Source: Planctomicrobium piriforme
GTDB lineage: Bacteria; Planctomycetota; Planctomycetia; Planctomycetales; Planctomycetaceae
Direction: 5' to 3'
NCBI RefSeq assembly: GCF_900113665.1
Contig: NZ_FOQD01000005.1
Location: 62,001-126,000 of the forward strand
Length of the DNA stretch: 64,000 bases
The notes under the pieces were generated by a model. It was not told the origin of the DNA and ran no database searches. It worked only from the letters and a program-made list of their open reading frames with translations. The position numbers were made by a program, and so were the translations under genes. Each line of letters opens with the position of its first letter. The first letter of the stretch is position 1. Below are positions 26,924 to 35,546 of this stretch, piece by piece.

Positions 26924-27514
26924 TCAATCGTCGTCAACCGGCGGAGGATTCACTCCCCTCGCCTTCAGTTTTTCAGCCAGTTTTTCCCGTGCCAGCCGGA
27001 GCCGGCTTTTGCTGGTCGCCAAGGGAACGTCGGTGATGTCGGCGACTTCTGGCAGGCTCAGGTCCGAATAGTGGTGCAACAGAAACGTCTGCCGCTGGTC
27101 TTCGGGGATCTCGTCCAGAAGTTCATCAATCAGAGCGACGAATTCCTGCTGTTCCATATCGTGTTCCGGCGGGCGGAATTCGTCAGCGAAACGGGCCAGC
27201 ACGTCTTCCTCAGCATTGGACGACTGCCTGAGTGACCGCACCAGCGCGTCGTGCGACCGCCGCCGCACGTTGTCGATCAGGTGGTTCCGGGCGATCCGGA
27301 ACATCCAGCCTCGAAAACGCCCCAGCGGCAGGTAATCCCACGACTGGTGGTGCACCTTCAGCAGTGTTTCCTGCGCCAGGTCTTCCGACAGTTGGAGATC
27401 GCGGGTGTTTCGCATGAAGAACCCGATGAGCATCGACTGATACCGGTCGACGAGTTCGCTGAACGCCTGATCGTCGCCTGACTGAATCCGGATCATCAGC
27501 TCGTCATCAGTCAT
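26924..27514 (-). CDS. ECF RNA polymerase sigma factor
   Basis: A 196-residue group 4 sigma factor. Region 2 shows DQAFSELVDRYQSMLIGFF, the core-binding DLAQETLLKVH, and RFRGWMFRIARNHLIDNVRR. Region 4 shows IPEDQRQTFLLHHYSDLSLP with the -35 helix VPLATSKSRLRLAREKL. An acidic linker of about 30 residues separates them. No anti-sigma factor gene follows; the end is an Asp-rich tail (VDDD). The gene is divergent from the TMTC-like membrane protein gene, which is a natural target candidate. Confidence 0.92.
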   Translation of the reverse strand: MTDDELMIRIQSGDDQAFSELVDRYQSMLIGFFMRNTRDLQLSEDLAQETLLKVHHQSWDYLPLGRFRGWMFRIARNHLIDNVRRRSHDALVRSLRQSSNAEEDVLARFADEFRPPEHDMEQQEFVALIDELLDEIPEDQRQTFLLHHYSDLSLPEVADITDVPLATSKSRLRLAREKLAEKLKARGVNPPPVDDD

Positions 27515-27723
27515 GCGAATCGAGTCGGTCTCAGGGCAGGAGCTTTATTCAAAAGTTGCTCCCGGCCACTATAGGCAATGCCGGGGCGAAAGAGCAATTT
27601 TCAGTTCGCGGTCTCACTCCAAGTCCCCCGAAACAGGGAGTGACGTTGCCGAAAATGCGGGGTTCCGACAGAATCCCGCCGGCCGGGCATGGAATCGCCC
27701 GGGAATTTCGTCCGGGAGTGGAC

Positions 27724-29718
27724 ATGCTGCAGACTATCGAGCCGTCGATTGCCGCCGTTGATGCAGCGGCTGCTGAACTGAAGATGCCGTCGCAGTCCGA
27801 TAAAGCGTTCTTCCGAAAAGCCTGGCCGTTTCTGGTGTTGGCCCTGCTGACGGTCGCGGCCTACCTGGGCACCTTCCGGAATGACTTCGTCGATTACGAC
27901 GACGACCGCTATCTGACCGCGAATCCTGTCGTCCAACGTGGGCTTTCTCTCCGGGGCGTCTGGTATGCATTCACGACGTTCGACACCGGCAACTGGATTC
28001 CGCTGACCTGGCTGTCGTTCGAACTCGATGCTTCGCTGTTCGGACTGCACCCCGCAGGTTTCCATGGAGTGAATCTGCTGCTGCACACCATCAACGTCCT
28101 GCTGCTGTATGTCTGGCTCAAACGGCTCAGTATCAGCACTGGCTGCAGTCTCGCGGCGGCGGCGATCTTTGCGGTGCATCCACTGCATGTCGAATCGGTC
28201 GCTTGGATGTCGGAACGCAAGGATGTGCTGAGTACGCTCTTCCTGTTGCTGGTGGTACTGCAGTATCAACGGTTTGCCGAACGACCCAACCGACAGCGGT
28301 ATCTACTGGCGCTGGGATTCTTTCTACTCGGCCTGCTCGCCAAGCCGATGCTGATCACCGTTCCGGCGTTGCTGTTCCTGCTGGATTTCTGGCCGCTGCG
28401 CCGCTGTCAGGACTGGACTCTCGACCGCGTTCAAAGAAGTGTCCCCGCTGTTTCGCTGCGACAGTTGTGTCTCGAAAAATTGCCGTTCGCCCTGCTCGCA
28501 ACGGCCTTACTGGTCGTCACCTTCTTTGCCCAGCGCTCTGACCTTTCGTTCGTCGATACCCGCGTTCATCCCTGGCCGGCTCGTCTGGCCAACGCAGTTT
28601 GTTCTGGCGCCTGGTATCTCGAAAAGACTTTTTGGCCGACTTCGCTCTGCATTTATTACCCGCTTGATTTCGGAAACATCGACACTCTGCAGGTGGCCTG
28701 GTCGGCGGGGCTGTTGGGACTGATCACCCTGGCGGCCATCGGATTCGCCCGACAGCAGCCGGGGATGTTGTTCGGCTGGCTGTGGTTTGTCGTCTCACTG
28801 GCGCCAGTCATCGGACTGGTGCAGATCGGCGCTCAGGCACATGCCGACCGTTACACCTACGTTCCCCACCTCGGATTGTGTGTGGCGTTGGGATTCGCGG
28901 CGATGAGCTTACTGGCACGCTGGCCGCGGACAAAAATCTTTCAAGCCGTGGGAGCCTGTACGATCGTTGTTGTCTGCTCGATACTGACGTTCCGACAGGT
29001 CGACACCTGGCGCGATTCGCGAACCTTGTGGACGCATGCAAATGAGACCGCGCCAGACAACTGGATGGCACTGTTCCATCTCAGTATCGATCGGCTCCAG
29101 GCCCGTCAACCGGCGACAGCCCGCGAACTGATCCAGCAGAGCATCGAGATTCAACCCGGCAATCCTGACACACGGGCGATTCTCGGAAAGACTTATCTGA
29201 ATGAGCAGCGGTGGGACGAGGCCCGGCAAGTCTTCCTCGAAAACCTGTCACAACTCCCGCGTCACAGGGATTCGCTCATCGGCATGGCCGTTGTCTGCCA
29301 CGCTTGTCGGGAGTACCGCGATGCGGAAGGCTACCTGCTGGTGGCCAGGGACGTCGATCCGATCAACAGCTACGTCCTGATGCAGCTCGGGCTGTTGTAT
29401 GCCCAGGCCGAGAAAACCGACGCCGCACTGGAACAGTTCGACGCCGTGTTGCGGCTGGTTCCACGGAACATCGCCGCACTCAAGGCCGCTGGTCAGGTGC
29501 TTGCCAGGGCGGGCCGAACCGATGCCGCGATCGTGCGATTTCAGGCCGCGCTGAAAGTTCTGCCACAAGACCCTGAGAGCCATGTGGCGCTTGCCAGACT
29601 CTTCGATGCACAAGGCGATCTGTCGAGTTCGGAACGCCACGCCGATGCTGCTCGTCGCCTCACGACCACAAAGCCCAGGAGCAAAATCGTGCAGACATCA
29701 GGCGTGATGGGACAATAA
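27724..29718 (+). CDS. TMTC-like multi-TM protein with C-terminal TPR repeats
   Basis: A 664-residue protein starting at ATG 27724 with GGGAG just upstream. The first two-thirds has about ten membrane helices with the GT-C glycosyltransferase-like opening YLGTFRNDFVDYDDDRYL, HPAGFHGVNLLLHTINVLL and AIFAVHPLHVESVAWMSERK, as in TMTC O-mannosyltransferases. The acidic pair DDD in the first loop is where GT-C enzymes hold their catalytic Asp. The C-terminal third has about six tetratricopeptide repeats. It probably transfers a sugar from a lipid donor to secreted proteins, but this activity is unproven for bacterial members. Divergent from the ECF sigma factor. Confidence 0.8.
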   Translation: MLQTIEPSIAAVDAAAAELKMPSQSDKAFFRKAWPFLVLALLTVAAYLGTFRNDFVDYDDDRYLTANPVVQRGLSLRGVWYAFTTFDTGNWIPLTWLSFELDASLFGLHPAGFHGVNLLLHTINVLLLYVWLKRLSISTGCSLAAAAIFAVHPLHVESVAWMSERKDVLSTLFLLLVVLQYQRFAERPNRQRYLLALGFFLLGLLAKPMLITVPALLFLLDFWPLRRCQDWTLDRVQRSVPAVSLRQLCLEKLPFALLATALLVVTFFAQRSDLSFVDTRVHPWPARLANAVCSGAWYLEKTFWPTSLCIYYPLDFGNIDTLQVAWSAGLLGLITLAAIGFARQQPGMLFGWLWFVVSLAPVIGLVQIGAQAHADRYTYVPHLGLCVALGFAAMSLLARWPRTKIFQAVGACTIVVVCSILTFRQVDTWRDSRTLWTHANETAPDNWMALFHLSIDRLQARQPATARELIQQSIEIQPGNPDTRAILGKTYLNEQRWDEARQVFLENLSQLPRHRDSLIGMAVVCHACREYRDAEGYLLVARDVDPINSYVLMQLGLLYAQAEKTDAALEQFDAVLRLVPRNIAALKAAGQVLARAGRTDAAIVRFQAALKVLPQDPESHVALARLFDAQGDLSSSERHADAARRLTTTKPRSKIVQTSGVMGQ

Positions 29719-29740
29719 GACAGAAATTCGAAGGCGTTTG

Positions 29741-29838
29741 AACCGGACGCTAACGCGCGCCGGCTGATGGGCGTTCATCGTCGGGGACGCATCACGTTGT
29801 TTGTCCGCCGATCAGCCGCTGGGCCTTAGCCCACGGTT
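29741..29838. repeat. Palindromic element CCGGACGCTAACGCG...TTAGCCCACGG (single copy)
   Basis: A 98-base imperfect palindrome whose ends match the hairpin units of the array at 32498-32993, but in inverse orientation. It begins AACCGGACGCTAACGC and ends GCCTTAGCCCACGGTT. It sits between two convergent genes. Confidence 0.78.
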
Positions 29839-29871
29839 TCTTCCGGGAACATGCCGGACAAGAAGCGGCAA

Positions 29872-31215
29872 CTACACAAGCAATTGCTGGATCGGTTCGA
29901 CTTCTGGTTCGGCCAGGCGGATCGGGCGGCCGACGTCGGATAAATTTTGTTTCTTCGGGTCGAGCCCGAGAGCGGAAAGAATCGTCGCGAACAACTGATT
30001 GACGGCGACCGGCGAATCCTTGATCTCGGTTCCCGCTTCGGTGGTGCTGCCATACACCTGACCGCCGCGGATGCCGCCGCCGGCGAGAAAGACGCTCCAG
30101 GCATTCGGGAAGTGATCGCGGCCCCCCATGCCGTTGATGATGGGCGTTCGGCCGAACTCTCCCATCCAGATGATGGTCGTGGTTTCCAGCAGTCCGCGAC
30201 CTTTGAGATCCGAAAGCAGGGCGGCACACCCGGCGTCGAGTACCTGACAGAGGCCTTTGACGCTGGCGAAGTTCTGCTGATGGGTATCCCAGCCCAACTG
30301 CCCGCCATCGACGCCATTCAGTGCGACTTCAATAAACGGCACCCCGACTTCCACCAGCCGTCGCGCCAGCAGGCAGGCCTGACCGAAGCGATTTTTCCCG
30401 TACGCATCGCGGATGGTCGCTGGTTCCTCTTCGAGTCGAAAGGCCTTCATCGCCGGCGACTGCATCATCCGGTACGCCTGTTGATACGCGGCCGCGTGGC
30501 TGGCGGTCGGCAGGCCTGTGCGGTCTTTCGCAAACTGCCCGTCGGTGAACTCCAGCAATTGCATCCGTTCCAGGTTGCGTTCGAGACTGATGCCGGGGGC
30601 CAATGCGATGTCCCGGACTTCGAGCGGCGCGCCGTATTCACTGGCGGGGGCATTGCGGTTGCCGCGCGAGTTGCCCACTTGTAAAGGGGCGAACTGCGGT
30701 CCAAGGAACCCCGAAGCATAGGCTGCGGGATTGAGGAATGGATCGGAAAGGATGCTGACATAATGGGGCAGGTCGCCGGGCAGTTCGCGGTATTCGTTGG
30801 CGACCAGCGACCCGAGCGCCGGATATTGAATCGGCCCGCCGGGGCGGTATCCGGTTCTCAGGTGGTACGTCGCTCTGGAATGGTCCCCCTCTTTGGTCTT
30901 CATCGACCGGATGAGGGCGATCTGGTCCATGTGCCGAGCCAGTTGGGGCAAGTGCTCACAGATCTGAATGCCGGAAACCGACGTGTCGATGGCAGCGAAC
31001 TCGCCCCCGTTCTCATGCCCCGGCTTGGGGTCGAACGTGTCGAGCTGGCTGGGTCCGCCTGGCATCCAGAGCAGGATACAAGTGCGCGGCTTCTCGATCT
31101 CAGCCGCATGTGCCCGTGCCAATAACGGCAGCCAGCCTGACAGCGAAGTGGCGGAGTAACCTGCCGCCAACAGCCGCATCAGGTCGCGTCGCGATAATTT
31201 TATGCTGCTGGACAT
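29872..31215 (-). CDS. DUF1501 family secreted protein (Tat substrate)
   Basis: Started at ATG 31215 (MSSSIKLSRRDLMRLLAAGY). The N-terminus has a twin-arginine signal (SRRDLMRLL). The 447-residue protein is a DUF1501 member of the alkaline-phosphatase fold: ILLWMPGGPSQLDTFDPKPG, RSMKTKEGDHSRATYHLRTG, FIEVALNGVDGGQLGWDTH, TTIIWMGEFGRTPIINGMGG and RDHFPNAWSVFLAGGGIRGG are all hallmarks. Such proteins are probably periplasmic sulfatase- or phosphatase-like enzymes. Planctomycetes often pair DUF1501 with a DUF1549/DUF1553 cytochrome protein; no such partner is seen here. Confidence 0.9.
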   Translation of the reverse strand: MSSSIKLSRRDLMRLLAAGYSATSLSGWLPLLARAHAAEIEKPRTCILLWMPGGPSQLDTFDPKPGHENGGEFAAIDTSVSGIQICEHLPQLARHMDQIALIRSMKTKEGDHSRATYHLRTGYRPGGPIQYPALGSLVANEYRELPGDLPHYVSILSDPFLNPAAYASGFLGPQFAPLQVGNSRGNRNAPASEYGAPLEVRDIALAPGISLERNLERMQLLEFTDGQFAKDRTGLPTASHAAAYQQAYRMMQSPAMKAFRLEEEPATIRDAYGKNRFGQACLLARRLVEVGVPFIEVALNGVDGGQLGWDTHQQNFASVKGLCQVLDAGCAALLSDLKGRGLLETTTIIWMGEFGRTPIINGMGGRDHFPNAWSVFLAGGGIRGGQVYGSTTEAGTEIKDSPVAVNQLFATILSALGLDPKKQNLSDVGRPIRLAEPEVEPIQQLLV

Positions 31216-31318
31216 GGCCGAAATCCGGATTCCAAGGTTCCGTGAACGCTGTTCAGCATACGCGGACAAGAACTGAAACGTGAACTGAATTTGAAGAATT
31301 CCACCCCGAGGGGCGGTC

Positions 31319-32371
31319 TTAACGCATGTCCCAAACCGCCTCGACCATTCCTTGCCGTACTCCATAGAGCCGGGAATGCAGGCGGAGCGCGAGTTGAGTT
31401 TCGGCGGGCGACACCAGCACCGTGTCGCCGATCACGAGATTTTGTGCATCCGGGCCCAGCGAGAGCGTGGTGATCTGCTCGTCAATTTCTGTGATATCCG
31501 CGTCAGGCAGTGATCTCCCGTTGGCAGCGGCGGTCACGCGATGGCCTTCGAAACCTCCCAGCGAACTGCGGCCGAGATCAAGAACTCCCCGTTCGAGCTT
31601 GGGGCGGCTGATGACCGTGGCCAGTATTCGGAGTGGATGCTGCTCCACGGTTTCGGAGTCCAACAGACTGCCGGTGCGGACTTCTGTCACGTCCGACATT
31701 TCAGCGAGCAGGGAGAGTGAACCTGTCGCGGCGACAGACACAATGGGTGTCACTGGGATTCGACCAATCAGTGCATCACGCAACTCCGTCAGCAGGGCCA
31801 CACGGGAGCGAAGCCATTTTTCGTCTCGGGCCGGCTCCCGTCCGATTCGCCCCAGGTTGCCGGCCACCCCGGCCAGTTTGATTCCTTTCAGTCGTTCGAG
31901 CCCCAGTGCGAGATCCCGTGCATCGGTACCCGGCCGCACTCCCGAACGGTTCAGACCGACATTGACCTCGATCAGAACTTTCGGACGCAGTTGATGCGTG
32001 AGACAAATGTCAGAGATCGCTTCCGCTTGGGCGTAATGGTCGCAGAGCAGCGTCACATCAGCCTGACGGCACAGCTCGACGACCCGTTCCAGTTGCGGCT
32101 TGCCCGCGACGATGGTTGAGACCAACAGGTCACGAGCGGAACGGTTCTGGTGACAGGCGTTCGCCACGCTGCCGCAATCGATGCCGAAGGCGCCGAAGTC
32201 GATTGCCCGTTGAGCAAGAGCGGGAACCAGCAATTCCAGGCCGCCGGGACGCCACTGTTTTCCACTCTGTTGCCAGAGCGAGGCATGCGTTCGCAGGAGA
32301 TCGTCAAAACGATCCAGGTCCAGACACAGCGCCGGCGTTTCCAGTTCCGACTGGCGACATCCAATCAGCAT
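31319..32371 (-). CDS. D-threonine aldolase/alanine racemase N-domain protein lacking the catalytic residues
   Basis: A 350-residue protein with the two-domain layout of D-threonine aldolase-like PLP enzymes: ETPALCLDLDRFDDLL at the start, barrel strands such as RPKVLIEVNVGLNRSGVRPG, and a C-terminal beta domain ending SRLYGVRQGMVEAVWDM. Family members have a PLP-lysine in an RPHxKTHK motif. Here the aligned stretch is RPGGLELLV (residues 41-49), with no lysine. The C-terminal metal site, usually PNHxC or HxD, is PAETQ (322-326). Both catalytic features are absent, so it is probably a pseudoenzyme or has a changed function. It is transcribed alone. Confidence 0.75.
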   Translation of the reverse strand: MLIGCRQSELETPALCLDLDRFDDLLRTHASLWQQSGKQWRPGGLELLVPALAQRAIDFGAFGIDCGSVANACHQNRSARDLLVSTIVAGKPQLERVVELCRQADVTLLCDHYAQAEAISDICLTHQLRPKVLIEVNVGLNRSGVRPGTDARDLALGLERLKGIKLAGVAGNLGRIGREPARDEKWLRSRVALLTELRDALIGRIPVTPIVSVAATGSLSLLAEMSDVTEVRTGSLLDSETVEQHPLRILATVISRPKLERGVLDLGRSSLGGFEGHRVTAAANGRSLPDADITEIDEQITTLSLGPDAQNLVIGDTVLVSPAETQLALRLHSRLYGVRQGMVEAVWDMR

Positions 32372-32497
32372 GTTGCAGATCTCGGCACTGGATGCGATCT
32401 TACGTCATGTGGAGAAGAGGAGGCGGAATCTGCCAAGGATTCCGCACGAAGCCGGATTCTCGCGCCCCCGGACGCGGCCTGCAAGCGAGAGGCAGGG

Positions 32498-32993
32498 AAC
32501 CGTGGGCTAAGGCCCGGCGGCTATGGGCGTACAAACATGGAGCGACTTCCCGTTGCTCGACGCCAATCAGCCGGCACGCGTTAGCGTCCGGTTCAAGCGT
32601 CGCCCACCGTCAATGACGACCATTCACCAGGCAACGTTCTCCCTCAATGGCCAATGACAAATGACCATTGACCAATGACAAATCCTCCCCGCAGAGAACC
32701 GTGGGCTAACGCCCAGCGGCTGATGCGCGTACAAACGTAGAACGACTTCCCGTTGCTTGACGCCCATCAGCCGGCACGCGTTAGCGTCCGGTTCAAGCGT
32801 CGCCCACCGTCAATGACGACCATTCACCAGACACCGGTCTCCCTCAATGGCCAATGACAAATGACCATTGACCAATGACAAATCCTCCCCGCAGAGAACC
32901 GTGGGCTAACGCCCAGCGGCTGATGGGCGTACAAACGTAGAACGACTTCCCGTTGCTTGACGCCCATCAGCCGGCACGCGTTAGCGTCCGGTT
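32498..32993. repeat. Tandem array of a 200-base unit, each with a 97-base hairpin
   Basis: Hairpin units lie at 32498-32593, 32697-32793 and 32897-32993, a period of 199-200 bases. Each begins AACCGTGGGCTAAxGCCC and ends CACGCGTTAGCGTCCGGTT, and the two ends are imperfect inverse copies. Between them is a conserved 103-base spacer with TCAATGACGACCATTCACC and the ATGACAAATGACCATTGACC word. Units 2 and 3 are nearly identical; unit 1 is more diverged. Confidence 0.92.
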
Positions 32994-33029
32994 CTGCCTT
33001 GCCACAAGGGGCCGGCCACCAAAACAAAA

Positions 33030-33060
33030 GCGGCCTGATTCAAAGCTTGAATCAGGCCGC
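33030..33060 (-). terminator. Intrinsic terminator for the gene at 33092-34999
   Basis: A perfect 14-bp stem (GCGGCCTGATTCAA / TTGAATCAGGCCGC) with an AGC loop. On the minus strand it is followed by CTTTTGTTTTGG. It lies just downstream of the stop at 33092. Confidence 0.88.
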
Positions 33061-33091
33061 GAGATTCGAGTTTTTAGTTTCCCAAAGGAAG

Positions 33092-34999
33092 TTACTTCTT
33101 GGCGTCGGTCTTCGGCTGCTCGACAGTCTTGGCAGCTTCAGGTTTTGCCTCTTTCGCGGCTTCCTGAGCGGCCGGCTTCGCGTCCCCTTCGACCTTCAGC
33201 TTCTCCGGCTCTTTGGCCGCTTCGGCTGTCGGCTTGGGGGCTTCCGGTTCGGCAGGCTTATCAGCCGTGGGCGTGGCCGCGGCCTTCTCGGCTTGGGCTG
33301 CTTTCGCGTTCTGGGCGTAGTCCGGCAGCTTGAAGATCGGCATGCCGCCAATGATCGGGGCGAGTTCCGAAGGAGTCATCGCCGACTCGTCAGCCTGTTC
33401 CGTCTTCGTCTCGGCGTTCTCCCCTTCGCTGGATAACCGACGCAACAGGCGCGGCTGTTCCACGACGCGGGCAGGAGCCTTCTGCGTAGGACCTTTCGGG
33501 GCCGGCTGCGCCGTGGCTGTCGGCGGGGCGACGAGTACTGGCGGATTGGCCGGGGTGGCCGCCTGCAGTGTGGTCGGCGGAGCCGTCGACGGTGTCATTG
33601 CCGGAGTGATGATGATGTCGTTCTGAGTCGGAGCAACTGGCTTGACGGCAGTCCGAACCGGAGCCTGGAACTCTTCCTTCTTCGTGGAAATCGGCGCTTC
33701 GGCCGTTTTCACGGGAGCATTCAGAATCGGCTTGGCGATCGCCTGCTGCTCCAACTGCTGCTGCTTCGACAGCGGCATCGATTCGCCATCGGGCGCCGAC
33801 AGAGTCAGTGCTCCGGCAGGCTGCTGAATCTGCTGAGGACGGGCGGCCAGTTCCGACGGAACCGACGGGGTGTTCTCCGGCTGCATCCGCTGTTTGTACA
33901 GAATCAAGGCATGCAGCGAGTGATACAGCGGTCCGCAATCGGCCGGGGCCGAGGCATTCTTGATGAGATCGTTGGCCAGCGTCTGCACGCCGTTGCGAAT
34001 CCAGGGCTCTTCCAGCCGCTTCTTCGGCAGGGCGACCAGCAGCCATTCCAGCATGTGACCCGACGACTTGATGCGTTCGTTGAAGTCGTTGCTGTAGCCG
34101 CGGGCCTTGAAGAACTGGGTGGCAAACGAGCCATCGCGATTCTGCATCGACTGGGCCGCGGCAATGTACTGCTGCAGTTTCTGATCGGCTTCGAGCCAGC
34201 TTCCGCGAAGCTGACCGTGCTTCTGCATGTAGGCATTGCGGGCATAGGCAAGAGCAAACAGGCCATGGCAGCCGCCGCAGGGAGCGTTATAAGGAGACGC
34301 CGCCGTCTGGATCCGCACCAGCGATTCCATGCTCCAGCGCTGTCCCTGATTGTTCGTCCAGGTGGTTTCCTGATCGAGATAGTGCGTGAGGAACCACAGA
34401 GTCCAGGTGGTTTCTTCCTGAGAATTCACCGTCATCTGGGCGTTGCGGATCATGTCGGCCATCGTGACCGAGCGACCGTCGCCTGTGCGGAACACATGCG
34501 TGGTCGGCACGTCGCACATCGAGATGATGGCGAGCGTCTGGTTGACGTGCCCTTCGAAGTCGTAGGGGGTGCCATTATAGGGATGGGCTTTGGCGCCGTA
34601 TTGGGTCGCCTCGAACCAGGCGTCCCCTTTGTAGCGGGCCTGTGACGAGATGAAGTCCAGCGCGTTGACGAACTGGTCGCCGTTCTTGAGGGTGTAGCCC
34701 GAACGCAGCGCCAACAGTCCATGCAGGATCTGCCAGGGGGTGTGCTGCTGGAAATCGAGATTTCGCAGCCGCGTCACCTGAATAGCGTCGTCGACCGCTG
34801 CCATCAGCGGGTCGCCGACGATCGCGGCGGGCGGAGCCTGAATCGGATCGGCGAGCAACGGCCGCGGATCGGCAGAAACTGCCGAAAAGCAGGCGAGCGC
34901 AGCCAGACCCGACACCGACCAGAAACGACGGCGACGGCCGGACGTCTGGGTGGAAGAGGCAGGACGTCCAGAAATCGTAATTTGGTTGTTTTGATACAT
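33092..34999 (-). CDS. Secreted helical-barrel protein with a CxxCH motif and long low-complexity tail, unknown function
   Basis: A 635-residue protein. Residues 1-50 hold a basic N-terminus and a signal segment (GLAALACFSAVSADPRPLLA). The next 320 residues are helical, with repeated Trp/His-containing segments such as TPWQILHGLLALRSGYTL and YGAKAHPYNGTPYDFEGHVN. They include NAPCGGCHGLFALAYA, which has a CxxCH heme-attachment motif near residue 240. The last 230 residues are Pro/Ala/Lys/Glu-rich, ending in EAAKTVEQPKTDAKK. The fold recalls alpha/alpha toroids such as terpene cyclases, but no catalytic DxDD is seen. Probably periplasmic; function unknown. Confidence 0.75.
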   Translation of the reverse strand: MYQNNQITISGRPASSTQTSGRRRRFWSVSGLAALACFSAVSADPRPLLADPIQAPPAAIVGDPLMAAVDDAIQVTRLRNLDFQQHTPWQILHGLLALRSGYTLKNGDQFVNALDFISSQARYKGDAWFEATQYGAKAHPYNGTPYDFEGHVNQTLAIISMCDVPTTHVFRTGDGRSVTMADMIRNAQMTVNSQEETTWTLWFLTHYLDQETTWTNNQGQRWSMESLVRIQTAASPYNAPCGGCHGLFALAYARNAYMQKHGQLRGSWLEADQKLQQYIAAAQSMQNRDGSFATQFFKARGYSNDFNERIKSSGHMLEWLLVALPKKRLEEPWIRNGVQTLANDLIKNASAPADCGPLYHSLHALILYKQRMQPENTPSVPSELAARPQQIQQPAGALTLSAPDGESMPLSKQQQLEQQAIAKPILNAPVKTAEAPISTKKEEFQAPVRTAVKPVAPTQNDIIITPAMTPSTAPPTTLQAATPANPPVLVAPPTATAQPAPKGPTQKAPARVVEQPRLLRRLSSEGENAETKTEQADESAMTPSELAPIIGGMPIFKLPDYAQNAKAAQAEKAAATPTADKPAEPEAPKPTAEAAKEPEKLKVEGDAKPAAQEAAKEAKPEAAKTVEQPKTDAKK

Positions 35000-35546
35000 A
35001 AAATTGCCGAGGGGGGCGAGCGCGACGAGGCGGCCGCGTCAGATGGAGAATCTGTTGCCCTGTTCCTTGGAAAGTTGTTTGCGATCCCTGCCTGCGATCC
35101 GAGCACAGAATGAGAATCGGACGCTCGCCGGGCGAACAGAGACCGTTTTTCGTGAAGTCCGGTTATTCGTTACGGATGCCCGGCGCTGAAGAAAATAAAA
35201 GTCATGGCGAACTGATGCTCAAGATCGCCACAACCGGTCAGGGGCTCCCCCAGGAACCGGGAGATTTTTCGCTCCTCGGACGAACCCGCATCTATGTTTG
35301 CGTCAGAGAGGCTGATCTTGACCCGTTTGACGCTCTGATTTAGGGTCCGCCGCCTCTCTCCAGATTTCGCAAACTGAAATTGCGCAATTCGCGATTAAGC
35401 AATCCTTCCAGAACTGGCGGCATCCGGCCCTGGCCGAATCCCGTCGGGATCCTCCCATAAATTCGGCATTGTTGATGCATCCCAACGGTCCGGCTTCTGG
35501 CCGGCGCCAGCACCAATTTTGCCCAGTGTGACAAGGTGCAGACACG
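35000..35546. other. Divergent intergenic region upstream of glmS
   Basis: The 547-base gap holds the promoters of glmS and of the secreted protein gene. A GCCGGGC / GCCCGGC pair near 35125-35190 could fold. I looked for the glmS ribozyme core and for common riboswitches and did not recognise any. No protein-like frame is convincing. Confidence 0.45.

Larger units (their letters stand above)
32372..33091. other. Repeat-filled 720-base gap
   Basis: Apart from an 8-bp hairpin near 32423-32445 (GCGGAATC / GATTCCGC), the region is made of the tandem array described separately and a terminator at its right end. No gene is visible. Confidence 0.7.

Noticed and set aside
32498..32993. A CRISPR array
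   Set aside because: The units are 200 bases long with large hairpins and nearly identical spacers, unlike CRISPR repeats of 25-40 bases with unique spacers; no cas genes are present.
35000..35546. Possible glmS ribozyme or riboswitch upstream of glmS
   Set aside because: The conserved catalytic core and pseudoknot sequences of the glmS ribozyme were not found; only one isolated GC-rich pair is visible.
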